Notes under the pieces: model-generated
The model's input: the letters and a program-made list of their open reading frames with translations, nothing else
Told to the model about the DNA's origin: nothing
Database searches by the model: none
In this document: piece by piece, positions 34,865 to 44,250 of the stretch
Numbering within the stretch: the first letter of the stretch is position 1
Layout: the number at the start of each line of letters is the position of its first letter
Assembly: GCA_963830775.1 (NCBI GenBank)
Contig: CAWHNT010000037.1
Coordinates: 248,001 to 312,000, forward strand
Origin: CAWHNT01 sp963830775
GTDB lineage: Bacteria; Pseudomonadota; Alphaproteobacteria; Geminicoccales; Geminicoccaceae
Reading direction: 5' to 3'
Length of the DNA stretch: 64,000 bases
Position numbers and translations under genes: made by a program

Positions 34865-35724
34865 CGGGTGACCAGGCTTTCCGGCGGCAGCTCGACAGGC
34901 TCGGTGGAGAGGATGACGCCGTCGGCCTCGTGCAGCTCGCGCACGCCTGCCGCACCACGCGTCGCCATCACGGCCGGCGGCGGCAGGCTGTACGGCTCGG
35001 CCGCACCGAGGTCGACGGTGTAGCCCAGGTCCTGGAGGCTCGCGACCGTCATCCGGCTCAGCGGGTTCCCGGCCCGCTCGACGAACCCGGTCATCAGCTC
35101 GTTGCCGAACAGGCTGTCCTGCCAGTGCGAGTCCCGGGTGCCGGGCCCGCCGCGGTTCTCGACCGGGACGGGTTCGGGCCTGCCCGTGCCGCGCAGCGTG
35201 GCGAACTCGCGCATGGCCTGCGGGCCGGTAAAAGTCGGCGTTGCGGAGCCGGCACCCCGCAGAAGGCCCTTGTCGTCCCAGATCGTGCCGATGCCGATCA
35301 CGTGGCCCATCTCGTGCGCGATCACGTCATTGAGCGAGCCGTTCGCCTCCATGTTGGCGAGATCGGCGGTGTCGAACTCCATCATCCCCATGGCGGGCAG
35401 GAAGGCGAAGGCACCGGCACTCCTCGGGCGCAGCTGCGTCGGCCCCGCCCGGCCAAGCGTGCCAAGAATACCGTCGATGGCGGCGCCGCGGGCGCTGATC
35501 AGGAGGTCGTCGATCACCTCGCCACCGATGCTCACGGCCGGCAGATCGCCCACGATCACCCGGCTCCAGCGGTCGGCAGCGGCCTTGAAGGCGTTCTTCT
35601 GGGTCTCGGTGAGGCCGCCCTCGAAGCGGACCACGATGGAATAGGCACTCGGTGCGGCGGCACCCCGGGTCGCGGCGAGGGCGGCCCGTCCACCCCGTGC
35701 CACGTAGATTTCGGTCTCAGGCAT
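34861..35724 (-). CDS. Leishmanolysin-like (M8-type) zinc metallopeptidase
   Basis: 287 residues. The zinc motif HEMGH (about 137-141) sits in NDVIAHEMGHVIGIGTIW. A candidate third histidine is in GTRDSHWQDSLFGNELMTGF, followed by the Met-turn-like ELMTGF, the layout of M8/M10-like metzincins. No signal peptide was seen, so export may use another route. The ATG at 35724 has GGGGGA upstream and is preferred over a TTG at 35781. First gene of a protease-SH3-YqgE cluster. Confidence 0.75.
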   Translation of the reverse strand: MPETEIYVARGGRAALAATRGAAAPSAYSIVVRFEGGLTETQKNAFKAAADRWSRVIVGDLPAVSIGGEVIDDLLISARGAAIDGILGTLGRAGPTQLRPRSAGAFAFLPAMGMMEFDTADLANMEANGSLNDVIAHEMGHVIGIGTIWDDKGLLRGAGSATPTFTGPQAMREFATLRGTGRPEPVPVENRGGPGTRDSHWQDSLFGNELMTGFVERAGNPLSRMTVASLQDLGYTVDLGAAEPYSLPPPAVMATRGAAGVRELHEADGVILSTEPVELPPESLVTR

Positions 35725-35936
35725 CGCAGGTCCCCCGATCGCGGCCGCACGCACCGACAGCTGCTGAGTGCCGCGATCCAAAGCCGATCATCTGCCTGCC
35801 GCGCCGGCGCGACTGTGCGATTTCTCACCTGCGGCAAGCGAGGCCACTTGTGGCGAGCCCGGCCGACTTCCGACAAAGCGAGGCCCGCCCTAGATTGCCG
35901 TTCAGCAGGCACGAGAACGGATCGAGGAGGCGAGCC

Positions 35937-36995
35937 ATGCACAGCTACCAGATCATCGATTGGGGAAAGCCCCTCCAGCCGCGTGACTATCCCGACCCGA
36001 AGCCGCAGGGCGCAGAGGCGGTGGTGCGGGTCGAGGCCTGCGGGGTCTGTCATAGCGACCTGCATATCTGGCAGGGTTATTTTGACCTCGGCGAAGGCGA
36101 ACGGATCCGGATAGCCGACCGCGGCATGCAGTTGCCCTTCACGCTGGGCCACGAGGTGGCCGGCACGGTGGAGGCGCTGGGCCCGGAAGCGGCGGGCCAC
36201 GGTGTCGCCGTCGGCGACCGGGTCGTGGTCTATCCCTGGATCGGCTGCGGCGAGTGCGCCGTGTGCCGCCGCGGCGAGGAGCTGCTCTGCCTCAAGCCGC
36301 GCATCGTCGGCACGTGGAAGGACGGCGGCTACAGCGACCGCGTGCTGGTCCCGCATGCCCGCTATCTGGTGCCGTTCGGCGACCTGCCGATCGAGGTTGC
36401 CTGCACCTATGCCTGCTCCGGCGTGACGGCCCTCTCGGCCTTGAAGAAGACGGATGCCACCCTGGCCGACGACACCGTGCTGCTGATCGGCGCCGGCGGG
36501 GTCGGGCTGAACGCGATCCATCTGGCACCCAGCGTGCTGCCCGGCGGCATCATCGTGGCCGACACCTCGGCCGAGAAGCGGGCGGCAGCCGAGGCGGCAG
36601 GAGCCGGGGTCACGGTCGACAACAGTGCGCCGGACGCGGTGACTCGGGTGCGCGAGCTGAGCAAGGGCGGGGTGGCGGCCGCGATCGACTTTGTCGGCCG
36701 GCCCGAGACCTCCCGCTTCGGTCTCGATACCTTGCGCAAGGGCGGCACGCTGGTCGTGGTCGGCCTCTATGGCGACCGGCTGGGCCTGCCGATGCCCTGG
36801 CTCCCCTTGCGCATGCTGACGCTGAAAGGCTCCTATGTCGGCACGCTGGACGACCTCAAGACCATCATCCGCCTGGCCCAGGCCGGCAAGGTGCCGGCGC
36901 TGAAGGTCGAGTGCCGGCCGCTCGAGGCCGCCAACTCGGCGCTCACCGACCTTGCGGCCGGCCGGGTGACGGGGCGGGTCGTGCTCAGCCCCTGA
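35937..36995 (+). CDS. Zinc-dependent alcohol dehydrogenase (MDR family)
   Basis: 352 residues. Catalytic zinc ligands appear at Cys38 (ACGVCHSDLHIW) and His72 (GHEVAGTVEALG). The structural zinc loop is complete (CGECAVCRRGEELLC, Cys 104, 107, 110 and 118). The NAD(P) motif is IGAGGVGLNAI. An AGGAGG-like site (gatcgaggaggcgagcc) sits before the ATG. It probably oxidises an alcohol or reduces an aldehyde; the substrate is not clear. Confidence 0.9.
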   Translation: MHSYQIIDWGKPLQPRDYPDPKPQGAEAVVRVEACGVCHSDLHIWQGYFDLGEGERIRIADRGMQLPFTLGHEVAGTVEALGPEAAGHGVAVGDRVVVYPWIGCGECAVCRRGEELLCLKPRIVGTWKDGGYSDRVLVPHARYLVPFGDLPIEVACTYACSGVTALSALKKTDATLADDTVLLIGAGGVGLNAIHLAPSVLPGGIIVADTSAEKRAAAEAAGAGVTVDNSAPDAVTRVRELSKGGVAAAIDFVGRPETSRFGLDTLRKGGTLVVVGLYGDRLGLPMPWLPLRMLTLKGSYVGTLDDLKTIIRLAQAGKVPALKVECRPLEAANSALTDLAAGRVTGRVVLSP

Positions 36996-37119
36996 TCGGG
37001 CGGCCTGCCGCGTTGGGAGCGGGTTCGGCTGCTGCTATGGTCGGCCCGCCGCAACGGGGAGCCATGACCGTGAGCGCCATCCGTCTTTTCCACGCAGCAG
37101 CGTTCGCGGCGGCCGTGGC

Positions 37120-37978
37120 ATGAGCGTGGAGGTCGCGCGCGAGCTGGCCGACCTGCGCGCCCGTGTGGCCGGATGGCGCCGGGCCGGGCTCACGGTCGGC
37201 GTGGTGCCGACCATGGGTGCCCTGCATCCGGGGCACATTACCCTGATCCGCGGCGCCCTCGAGCGCGCCGACCGTGCGGTGGTGACGATCTTCGTCAACC
37301 CCACCCAGTTCGCGCCGACCGAGGATCTCGACCGCTACCCGCGCGACGAGGCCGGCGACCTCGCCATGCTGGGCGAGGCTGGTGCCCATCTCGCCTGGAT
37401 GCCCGGCGATGGCGACCATGTACCCGCCGGGCGGGCAGACCTGGGTCACCGTCGAGGGCCTGAGCAGCGGCCTCGAATCCACCACCCGCCCGCACTTCTT
37501 CCGTGGCGTCGCCACGGTGGTTAGCAAGCTCCTCAACCAGGTCCAGGCCGACATCGCCATGTTCGGCGAGAAGGACTACCAGCAGCTCCTGGTCGTCCGC
37601 CGCCTGGTCCGCGATCTCGCCATCCCGACCGAGATCGTGGGCCTGCCGACCATCCGCGAGGCCGACGGGCTCGCCATGTCATCGCGCAACCGGTACCTGA
37701 GCGAGGCGGACCGGCGCGTGGCACCGCTGCTGCATGCGGTCATGGCGGAGGCGGCGGAAGAGCTGGCGGGCGGCCGGGAGGCGGCTCCGCTGCTGAGCGC
37801 CGGCAAGGAACGCCTTCTCGCCGGTGGCTTCGCCGCAGTCGACTATCTCGAGCTGCGCGATGCCGAGACGTTAGCACCGCTGGAAAGGGTCGGTCAGCGA
37901 CCGGGCCGTCTGCTGGCGGCGGCTCGCCTGGGCTCTACCCGCCTGATCGACAATATCGCGGTGCCGGTGCTGGCATGA
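37120..37978 (+). pseudogene. panC: Pantothenate synthetase PanC, frameshifted
   Basis: PanC joins pantoate and beta-alanine using ATP. The first frame carries the HIGH-type motif (VPTMGALHPGHITLIRGAL) and FVNPTQFAPTEDLDRYPR. The second, from roughly 37405, carries YPPGGQTWVTVEGLSSGLE, the KDYQQLLVVRRLV helix and the KMSKS-like region LAMSSRNRYLS, through to the end. One extra base between about 37399 and 37420 explains the switch. Corrected length is about 285 residues, normal. RPHFFRG replaces the usual RPGHFRG. Probably a sequencing indel, since every other motif survives. Confidence 0.88.
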
Positions 37979-38006
37979 TCCGCCTTCCGGCGGGTGCCCG
38001 CCCCGG

Positions 38007-38986
38007 CTAACCCCAGAGTGCCGCTTCCGGCGGGTGCAGCAGCGAGCCCTCGTAGCGCAGACCCGGCTCACGATCCTTGGCCAGCAGCAGCGGGCCATCC
38101 AGGTCGGCGTAGCGGGCAAGCTGGGCCAGGAGGGCGGCCGGGGCCATGGCGAGGCTGGTGGCGACCATGCAGCCGACCATGAGGCCGAAGCCCAGCTCCT
38201 GGGCCTTGGCGGCGGCACGGCGGGCCTCGGTGAGGCCGCCGGTCTTGTCGAGCTTGAGGTTGACGTAGTCGTACCGGCCGACCAGGGCGTCGAGGCTGGC
38301 GCTGTCGTGGCAGCTCTCGTCGGCGCAGATCGGGACCGGCCGGGCAATGCCGGCCAGCGCTGCGTCCTGGCCAGCCGGGAGAGGCTGCTCGATCAGCTCG
38401 ACGCCCAGGGCCGCGAGCTCGGGCAGCCAGCGGCGGAGCTGGTCGGGGGTCCAGGCCTCGTTGGCATCCGCGATCAGGGCGGCGTCGGGAGCGGCGGCGC
38501 GGACGGCCGCGACCCGGTCCAGATCACCCTCGCCGCCGAGCTTCAGCTTCAGGAGCGGACGTCCGGCAGCCGCCCTTGCCGCCTCGGCCATGCGCTCGGG
38601 CGTGTCCAGGCTCAGCGTGTAGGCGGTCAGGACCGGCCGCGGCTCGGGCAGGCCGGCGAGGCGCCAGACGGGCTCGCGGCGGCGCTTTGCCTCCAGGTCC
38701 CACAAGGCACAGTCCAGGGCGTTGCGGGCGGCACCGGCCGGCAATGCCGCTGCCAGCTCGCGACGGTCGGCTCCGCCCTCCACCACCGGGCGGACGCTCT
38801 CGATGGCGGCGATGGCGCTGTCCGCACTCTCCCCATAGCGGGGGTAGGGGCGGCACTCACCGCGACCGACGGCTCGCCCTCTGCAAGGCTGACAGTCACG
38901 ACCTCGACGATGTCGACCGAGCCGCGGCTGATGGTGAACGAGCCGCGCACGGGCCAGCGCTCGGCCTGGACCATGAGCCGGCGCAT
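38007..38986 (-). pseudogene. dgcA: N-acetyl-D-glutamate racemase/dipeptide epimerase DgcA, frameshifted
   Basis: Enolase-superfamily enzyme of about 325 residues. The start (MRRLMVQAERWPVRGSFTISRG) is in one frame. From about 38870 the frame changes to GRGECRPYPRYGES and continues with KLKLGG, the metal ligands in IADANEAW, ELIEQPLP and ADESCHD, and NLKLDKTGG. One indel near 38870 explains it. It follows dgcN with a one-base overlap. The dgcN-dgcA pair is described for D-glutamate catabolism (N-acetylation, then racemisation); older annotation would be L-Ala-D/L-Glu epimerase. Confidence 0.85.
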
Positions 38987-39978
38987 CAGGCAAGGCCGTC
39001 CACGATCCGGGCGGTGCCGGTGGCGACGGCGTCGACCGTGGGCAGGCCGAGCTCGGCCTCGATTGCGGCAAGGCAGCGTGCGCGCTCGTCGGCATCGAGC
39101 TTCGCGGTGTTGACGCTCACGCCGACCGCGCGCACGGCAGGGTTGGTGAGCCTGGCGCAGCGGAGGTTGAGCTCCAGGCATTCGGCCAGGCCCGGAAGCG
39201 GCTGGTGGGTGAGGCCGCGCATGTGGCGGCGGGTGGGCTCGTGGCAGAGGACCAGCGCATCGGGCTGGGCGCCGTGCAGGAGGCCCATGCTCACCCCGGC
39301 GAAGGCAGGGTGGAAGAGCGAGCCCTGGCCCTCGATCACGTCCCAGTGGCCGGGCTCGTTGTCGGGAGCCAGCCACTCGACCGCACCGGCGATGAAGTCG
39401 GCGACCACGGCGTCGATGGCCACCCCCTCGCCCGCGATCATGATCCCGGTCTGGCCGGTGGCGCGGAAATCGACGTTCCAGCCGCGGGCGCGCATCTCGC
39501 GCTCGATCGCCAGGGCCGTGTACTTCTTGCCGCAGGAGCAGTCCGTGCCGACGGTGAGGAGCCGCTTGCCCGAGCGCTTGAGGCCTTTGCCGGTGTGGAA
39601 GCGTCGGGTCGGGTGGCGGATGTCGAAGAGCTGGCGGCCGTGTCGGCGGGCAGCCTCGGCAATGGCTGGGAAGTCGGAGAGGCGCTGATGCAGGCCGCTC
39701 GCCACGTCGAGACCGGCCTCCAGTGCCTCGACCACGCTCGGCACCCAGGCCTCGGCCAGGACGCCGCCCGAGTTCGCGACCGCCACCACCATCGTCCGGG
39801 CACCACGGGCGGCCGCCTCGGCGATGCCCATCTCCTCGATGCCGAGATCGGGCTTGCAGCCAGGCAGCCGCAGCTGGCCCAGGCACCAGTCGGGGCGCCA
39901 GTGCACGATGCCGAACGCGGTCTTGGCGGCGAGATCGTCGCCGACGTCACCGAGGAAAAGCAGATACGGCCGCTGCAT
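38986..39978 (-). CDS. dgcN: DgcN-type N-acetyltransferase (DUF1611 family)
   Basis: 330 residues of the DUF1611 family. A P-loop-like GTDCSCGKKYTALAIE, the RATGQTGIMIAG segment and WDVIEGQGSLFHPAFAGVS are diagnostic. DgcN is reported to N-acetylate D-glutamate so that DgcA, encoded immediately downstream, can racemise it. Earlier annotation often reads NAD-dependent epimerase/dehydratase-like. The ATG at 39978 (MQRPYLLFLGDVG) is the family start; longer in-frame extensions are not conserved-looking. Confidence 0.85.
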   Translation of the reverse strand: MQRPYLLFLGDVGDDLAAKTAFGIVHWRPDWCLGQLRLPGCKPDLGIEEMGIAEAAARGARTMVVAVANSGGVLAEAWVPSVVEALEAGLDVASGLHQRLSDFPAIAEAARRHGRQLFDIRHPTRRFHTGKGLKRSGKRLLTVGTDCSCGKKYTALAIEREMRARGWNVDFRATGQTGIMIAGEGVAIDAVVADFIAGAVEWLAPDNEPGHWDVIEGQGSLFHPAFAGVSMGLLHGAQPDALVLCHEPTRRHMRGLTHQPLPGLAECLELNLRCARLTNPAVRAVGVSVNTAKLDADERARCLAAIEAELGLPTVDAVATGTARIVDGLA

Positions 39979-40138
39979 GCGGCGGCTCCATCCAGTGCCT
40001 GAGGAGGGCGAGTGTGGCCCCTGCGGAGGCGGGCCGCAATGCGCCGCGGCCGCTGCTCTCGATGGTCTGGGTAGCATAGGCCCGGTACCAGCGGGCCTAG
40101 GCTCGGCCCATATCCTCCAGGCAACAAAGGAGAGCAGC

Positions 40139-40591
40139 ATGCTCCGCGCCATCCTTGCGGCCCTCATGCTCCTGGCGGGCAGCCTGGCGCCGGCCGTGGC
40201 CGGCACCGTCAACGAGGTGAACGGCATCGCGATCAAGGGCTACGACCCGGTGGCCTACTTCAAGGAAGGCAGGCCCGTCCCCGGCATGCGCGACTACGCC
40301 GCCACCGTCGAGGGTGCCACCTTCCTCTTCGCCTCGGCCGCCAACCGCGACCTGTTCCTGGGCGACCCCGCGCACTTCGCACCCCAATATGGCGGGTTCT
40401 GCGCCTTCGGCCTCTCCAGGGGCTACAAGGCCGACACCCAGCCGGAGGCCTTCACCATCGTCGGCGACCGGCTCTACCTGAACTACAACCTGGAGATCCG
40501 CGACGAGTGGTCGAAGGACATCCCGGGCCACGTCGCCAAGGCTGACGGGAACTGGCCCGAGGTGAAGCTGCAGACCGACGTGGTGCGCTGA
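40139..40591 (+). CDS. Secreted YHS domain-containing protein
   Basis: 150 residues: a signal peptide (MLRAILAALMLLAGSLAPAVA), then the YHS fold (IAIKGYDPVAYFKEGRPVPG, ATFLFASAANRDLFLGDPAHFAPQYGGFCAFGLS). YHS domains often bind metals or partner with redox proteins. A strong site (AAAGGAGAG) precedes the ATG. The length and the C-terminal WSKDIPGHVAKADGNWP are typical of this stand-alone family. Confidence 0.85.
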   Translation: MLRAILAALMLLAGSLAPAVAGTVNEVNGIAIKGYDPVAYFKEGRPVPGMRDYAATVEGATFLFASAANRDLFLGDPAHFAPQYGGFCAFGLSRGYKADTQPEAFTIVGDRLYLNYNLEIRDEWSKDIPGHVAKADGNWPEVKLQTDVVR

Positions 40592-40692
40592 GGACGATGG
40601 CGGCACGGGCGCCTTGCTGACCGCGTCCCGCGCTACAGGTCTCTTCCGTCTGCCGGCCCGACGGAGTGCTGGCCGATGAAGGGAGACGACGC

Positions 40693-41383
40693 ATGCAGCT
40701 GACCTGGCTCGGTCACTCGGCCTTTCACCTGGAGACGGGCGAGAGGAGCATCCTGATCGACCCGTTCTGGACCGGGCAACCCGACCTTCCCGCAAGGCTA
40801 CGAGGACCGGGTGCGGAAGGTCGACGCGATCGTGCTCACGCACGGACACGACGACCATGTCGGCGACACGGCCCGGCTGGCGAAGAAGTACGGTGCCACG
40901 GTGGTGGCCCAGTACGAGCTCTGCATGTGGGTCAATGGCCAGGGTGCGGAGAAGCTGCAGCCCATGAACACCGGCGGCTGCGTCGAGGACGGCGGCGTGC
41001 GCTATTGCATGGTCCCGGCCTTCCACAGCTCGGCCACGATCAAGGACGGCACGCCGATCACGCTGGGCGACCCGGCAGGGTTCGTGATCCAGGCCGGCGG
41101 CAAGTCGATCTACCACACCGGCGACACCGCCCTCTTCTCCGACATGGCGCTGATCCAGCGGATCTATAAGCCGACGGTCGGGCTCATCTGCATGGGCGAC
41201 CGGTTCACCATGGGGCCGGAGACCGCCGCCATCGCCTGCAACGAGTTCCTGGACCTCGAGACCATCGTGCCGATCCATTGGGGCACCTTCCCCCTGCTGA
41301 CCGGCGAGCCCGAGGACTTCAAGCGCCGGGTCACCCGCGGCCGAGTGCAGATCGCGACCCCTGGGGAGCCGTTCGAGGTCTGA
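40693..41383 (+). pseudogene. UPF0173 metal-dependent hydrolase (MBL fold), frameshifted
   Basis: A metallo-beta-lactamase-fold hydrolase of about 229 residues when corrected. The start MQLTWLGHSAFHLET and ILIDPFWTG are in one frame. From about 40776 the frame changes, and the metal motif LTHGHDDHVGD, the YHTGDTALFSDM strand and VPIHWGTFPLLTG follow. Removing one G from GGG at 40774-40776 restores the family sequence. The role is unknown; family members are predicted zinc-dependent hydrolases. Confidence 0.85.
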
Positions 41384-41468
41384 GCCATCACGGGCGGGTG
41401 TAGGCTGGAACAGTCGCAGCCCAGGTCGCGTTAGGCCCGCAACGGGTTCCGTCGAGGGCAGGACTGCG

Positions 41469-42791
41469 ATGACACGCTACACGAACGCCTTGCTGCTGCC
41501 TCTCGTGGCCGTCGGTCTTGCCGGCTGCCTCGAGGAGGCAAAGCTCCAGGTGGCGGACGGCACCGGGCCCGACCCGAAGCTGCCGCCGCCGAACAAGACG
41601 CTGCTTCCCACGGTCAACATCGCCGAGATCAAGGGCTGGGCGGACGGGGCCAAGCCGACGCCGGCCCAAGGGCTCGAGGTGGTCTCGTTCGCGAGCGGGC
41701 TCGACCATCCGCGCTGGGTCTACGTGCTGCCCAATGGCGACGTGCTCGTCGCCGAGAGCGATGCGCCGCCGCAGCCCGAGGACAAGCAGGGCATCAAGGG
41801 CTGGATCATGGGCCTCCTGATGAAGCAGGCAGGTTCCAACCACCCAAGCGCCAACCGGATCACGCTGCTGCGCGACGGGGATGGCGACGGCACGGCCGAA
41901 ACCAAGACCGTGTTCCTCAAGGACCTGAACTCGCCCTTCGGCATGACCCTGGTCGGCGGCGACCTCTATGTCGCCAACACCGACGCGCTGGTCCGCTTCC
42001 CCTACCAGGAAGGGCAGACGGAGATCACGGCACCTGCCACCAAGGTCGTGGACCTGCCGGGCGGGCCGCTGAACCATCACTGGACCAAGAACGTCATCGC
42101 CAGCCCGGACGGGGCCAAGCTCTACGTCACCGCGGGCTCGAACAGCAACGTGGGCGAGAACGGCATGCCGGCCGAGGAAGGCCGGGCTGCGATCTGGGAG
42201 GTGGACCGCGCCAGTGGCCAGCACCGGATCTTCGCCTCGGGCCTGCGCAACCCGAACGGGCTCGGCTGGGAGCCGACCACGAAGGTGCTGTGGACGGCGG
42301 TCAACGAGCGCGACGAGATCGGCAGCGACCTCGTGCCCGACTACATGACCTCGGTCCAGGACGGCGGGTTCTACGGCTGGCCCTACAGCTATTACGGCCA
42401 GCATGTCGACGCGCGGGTGGAGCCGCCGCGGCCGGATCTCGTGGCAAAGGCGATCAAGCCCGACTATGCGCTGGGGCCGCACACGGCTTCGCTGGGCTTG
42501 GCATTCGCGGACGGCAAGTGGCCCGCACCCTATGGCGAGGGCGTGTTCATCGGCCAGCACGGCTCCTGGAACCGCGAGCCCGCCAGCGGCTACAAGGTGA
42601 TCTTCGTGCCGTTCGCGCAAGGCAAGCCCAGCGGCCCGCCGGCCGACGTGCTGACCGGCTTCCTCAGCCCCGAGGGCGACGCCTACGGGCGCCCGGTCGG
42701 GGTAGCGGTGGACGGCAAGGGCGGGCTGCTCGTGGCCGACGATGCCGGCAATCAGATCTGGCGGGTGACGGCAGCCAGCCCCGGAAGCTAG
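41469..42791 (+). CDS. PQQ-type sugar (L-sorbosone) dehydrogenase-like lipoprotein
   Basis: 440 residues. The N-terminus is a lipoprotein signal (LLLPLVAVGLAGC, Cys about 19). The rest is a six-bladed beta propeller of the soluble glucose/sorbosone dehydrogenase superfamily: GLDHPRWVYVLPNGDVLVAES, GMTLVGGDLYVANTDALVRFPY, and the FASGLRNPNGLGWEP and GQHGSWNREP motifs. It probably oxidises a sugar or aldose in the periplasm with PQQ. It converges with the following minus-strand gene, with one base between stop codons. Confidence 0.87.
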   Translation: MTRYTNALLLPLVAVGLAGCLEEAKLQVADGTGPDPKLPPPNKTLLPTVNIAEIKGWADGAKPTPAQGLEVVSFASGLDHPRWVYVLPNGDVLVAESDAPPQPEDKQGIKGWIMGLLMKQAGSNHPSANRITLLRDGDGDGTAETKTVFLKDLNSPFGMTLVGGDLYVANTDALVRFPYQEGQTEITAPATKVVDLPGGPLNHHWTKNVIASPDGAKLYVTAGSNSNVGENGMPAEEGRAAIWEVDRASGQHRIFASGLRNPNGLGWEPTTKVLWTAVNERDEIGSDLVPDYMTSVQDGGFYGWPYSYYGQHVDARVEPPRPDLVAKAIKPDYALGPHTASLGLAFADGKWPAPYGEGVFIGQHGSWNREPASGYKVIFVPFAQGKPSGPPADVLTGFLSPEGDAYGRPVGVAVDGKGGLLVADDAGNQIWRVTAASPGS

Positions 42792-42792
42792 C

Positions 42793-44190
42793 TCAGGCGG
42801 CAGCGGGCTCGGCGGCGAAGCGGTAGCCGCTGCCGGCCCGCTTGGCGGCATAGAGGGCGGCGTCGGCCTGGGCCAGGAGGGTCAGGGGCTCGAGGCCGTC
42901 CTCCGGGAAGACGGCGATCCCGATGCTGAGCCGGATGCGGGCCGGGCCGGCGGCCAGGGTCACGGACGCTGCGGTGACGGCGATCAGGCGGCGGGCCAGC
43001 TGCTCCAGCTGGCGCCGGGTGCGGATGCCCTGGGCCACGACGGCGAACTCGTCGCCGCCGAACCGGGCGACCCCATCGCTGCGGCGAACCCCCTTGCGCA
43101 GCCGGCGTGCCGCCTCGACCAACAGCTCGTCCCTGGCCAGATGGCCCAGCCGGTCCCTCCAAGGTGCGTCCAAGGCACGGCGGTTGGGCAGGCGGGTGAG
43201 GTGATCCTCGAGCGCCAGGCTCTCGAGATGGAGCTCGGTCAGCTTGCGGGCGGTGATCTCGGCGGCGACTCCAATCATGCGCCGCGCCCGGCCGGCAGCA
43301 CTGCGGGCGGTCACCAGCCCGTGCAGCTCGATCCAGCGCTCGGGTCCGTCGGGCTCGCGCAGGCGCTGCTCGGTGCGCAGGTGATCCGCCCGCCACCGGG
43401 AAGATGCGGGCCTTGCCGGTGCGGAGGTCCAGCTCCCGGATCCGCTGGCGGGCGGCACTCAGCGCCAGCCGCAGGCGCTGCTCGTTGCGGCGGAGACGGG
43501 CCTCGGCCCGCTTGCGGCGGGTGATGTCGCGGCCGGTGGACTGATAGCCGACGATCCGGCCCTGGCCGTCGAGGAGGGCGAGGTCGATCCACTCCTGCCA
43601 GCACCCTTCGCCGTTCGGCTCCGGGATATGGTGGTCGTAGGTCGAGACCGGGTGCTCGGGGCTCAGCCGGCGGACGTTGGAGAGGATCTGCAGCAGTTCG
43701 ATGCCGGGTGTCAGGTCATGCGGGCTGGCCCCGATCACCTGCTCCCTGGGCAGGCCGCACTGCAGGGCATAGACCGCGTTGCAGTAGTAGATCGTCCCGT
43801 CCGGGCGCCAGCGGCAGACCATCTCGCTGAGCTCGTCCAGGATCGCCGAGGCTTCGGCAGCGCTCGAGGCCGTCGGATGGTGGCGACCACGCGTGTGGCG
43901 TCCAGGGACCTGGCCGTACCCCCGAGGCAGCAGTCGGGCCCGGCCCGGAACAGAGGCAGGGCTGCCGAGCCCTGGCCTGCCGCCTGGGCGAGCGCCTTGC
44001 CCCAGAGCTCCTGCAGGGCCGACGGGAGCGGGTCAGGAGGTGCAACAGCAAGCCCGCCCAGGAGCTGCCTTGCCGCGGGGTTGACCTGCTCGACCAGGAA
44101 CCTGCCGCCGGTCTGCCACTCAAGCACCAGCACGGCCGCGTCGACCGCGGCGAGGAGCCCTGGATCGATCTCAGGCCACTCGTGCGTGAC
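42793..44190 (-). pseudogene. PAS-GGDEF diguanylate cyclase-like gene, frameshifted and internally deleted
   Basis: An N-terminal region (VLVLEWQTGGRFLVEQVNPAARQL, probably PAS), a PAS domain with PAC (WRPDGTIYYCNAVYALQCG ... GYQSTGRDITRRK), another PAC-like segment (MIGVAAEITARK) and a GGDEF domain are spread over three frames. Shifts fall near 43878 and 43400. The GGDEF motif (RFGGDEFAVV) is intact, but LPNRRALDAPW runs straight into RLGHLARDELL. About 27 residues holding the metal-binding DxDHFK strand are missing, so cyclase activity is unlikely even if the frameshifts are errors. The exact start is uncertain (about 44110-44190). Confidence 0.75.
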
Positions 44191-44250
44191 CGCGTCCGCG
44201 GCGATCTATCCGACGGCGACGTTCCGGCAAGCCTGCCCCGGAGGGCTCCG

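Noticed and set aside
37983..38040. Repeated CTTCCGGCGGGTGC at the panC-dgcA junction
   Set aside because: Two 14-base copies, one inside dgcA coding sequence; likely chance in GC-rich DNA.
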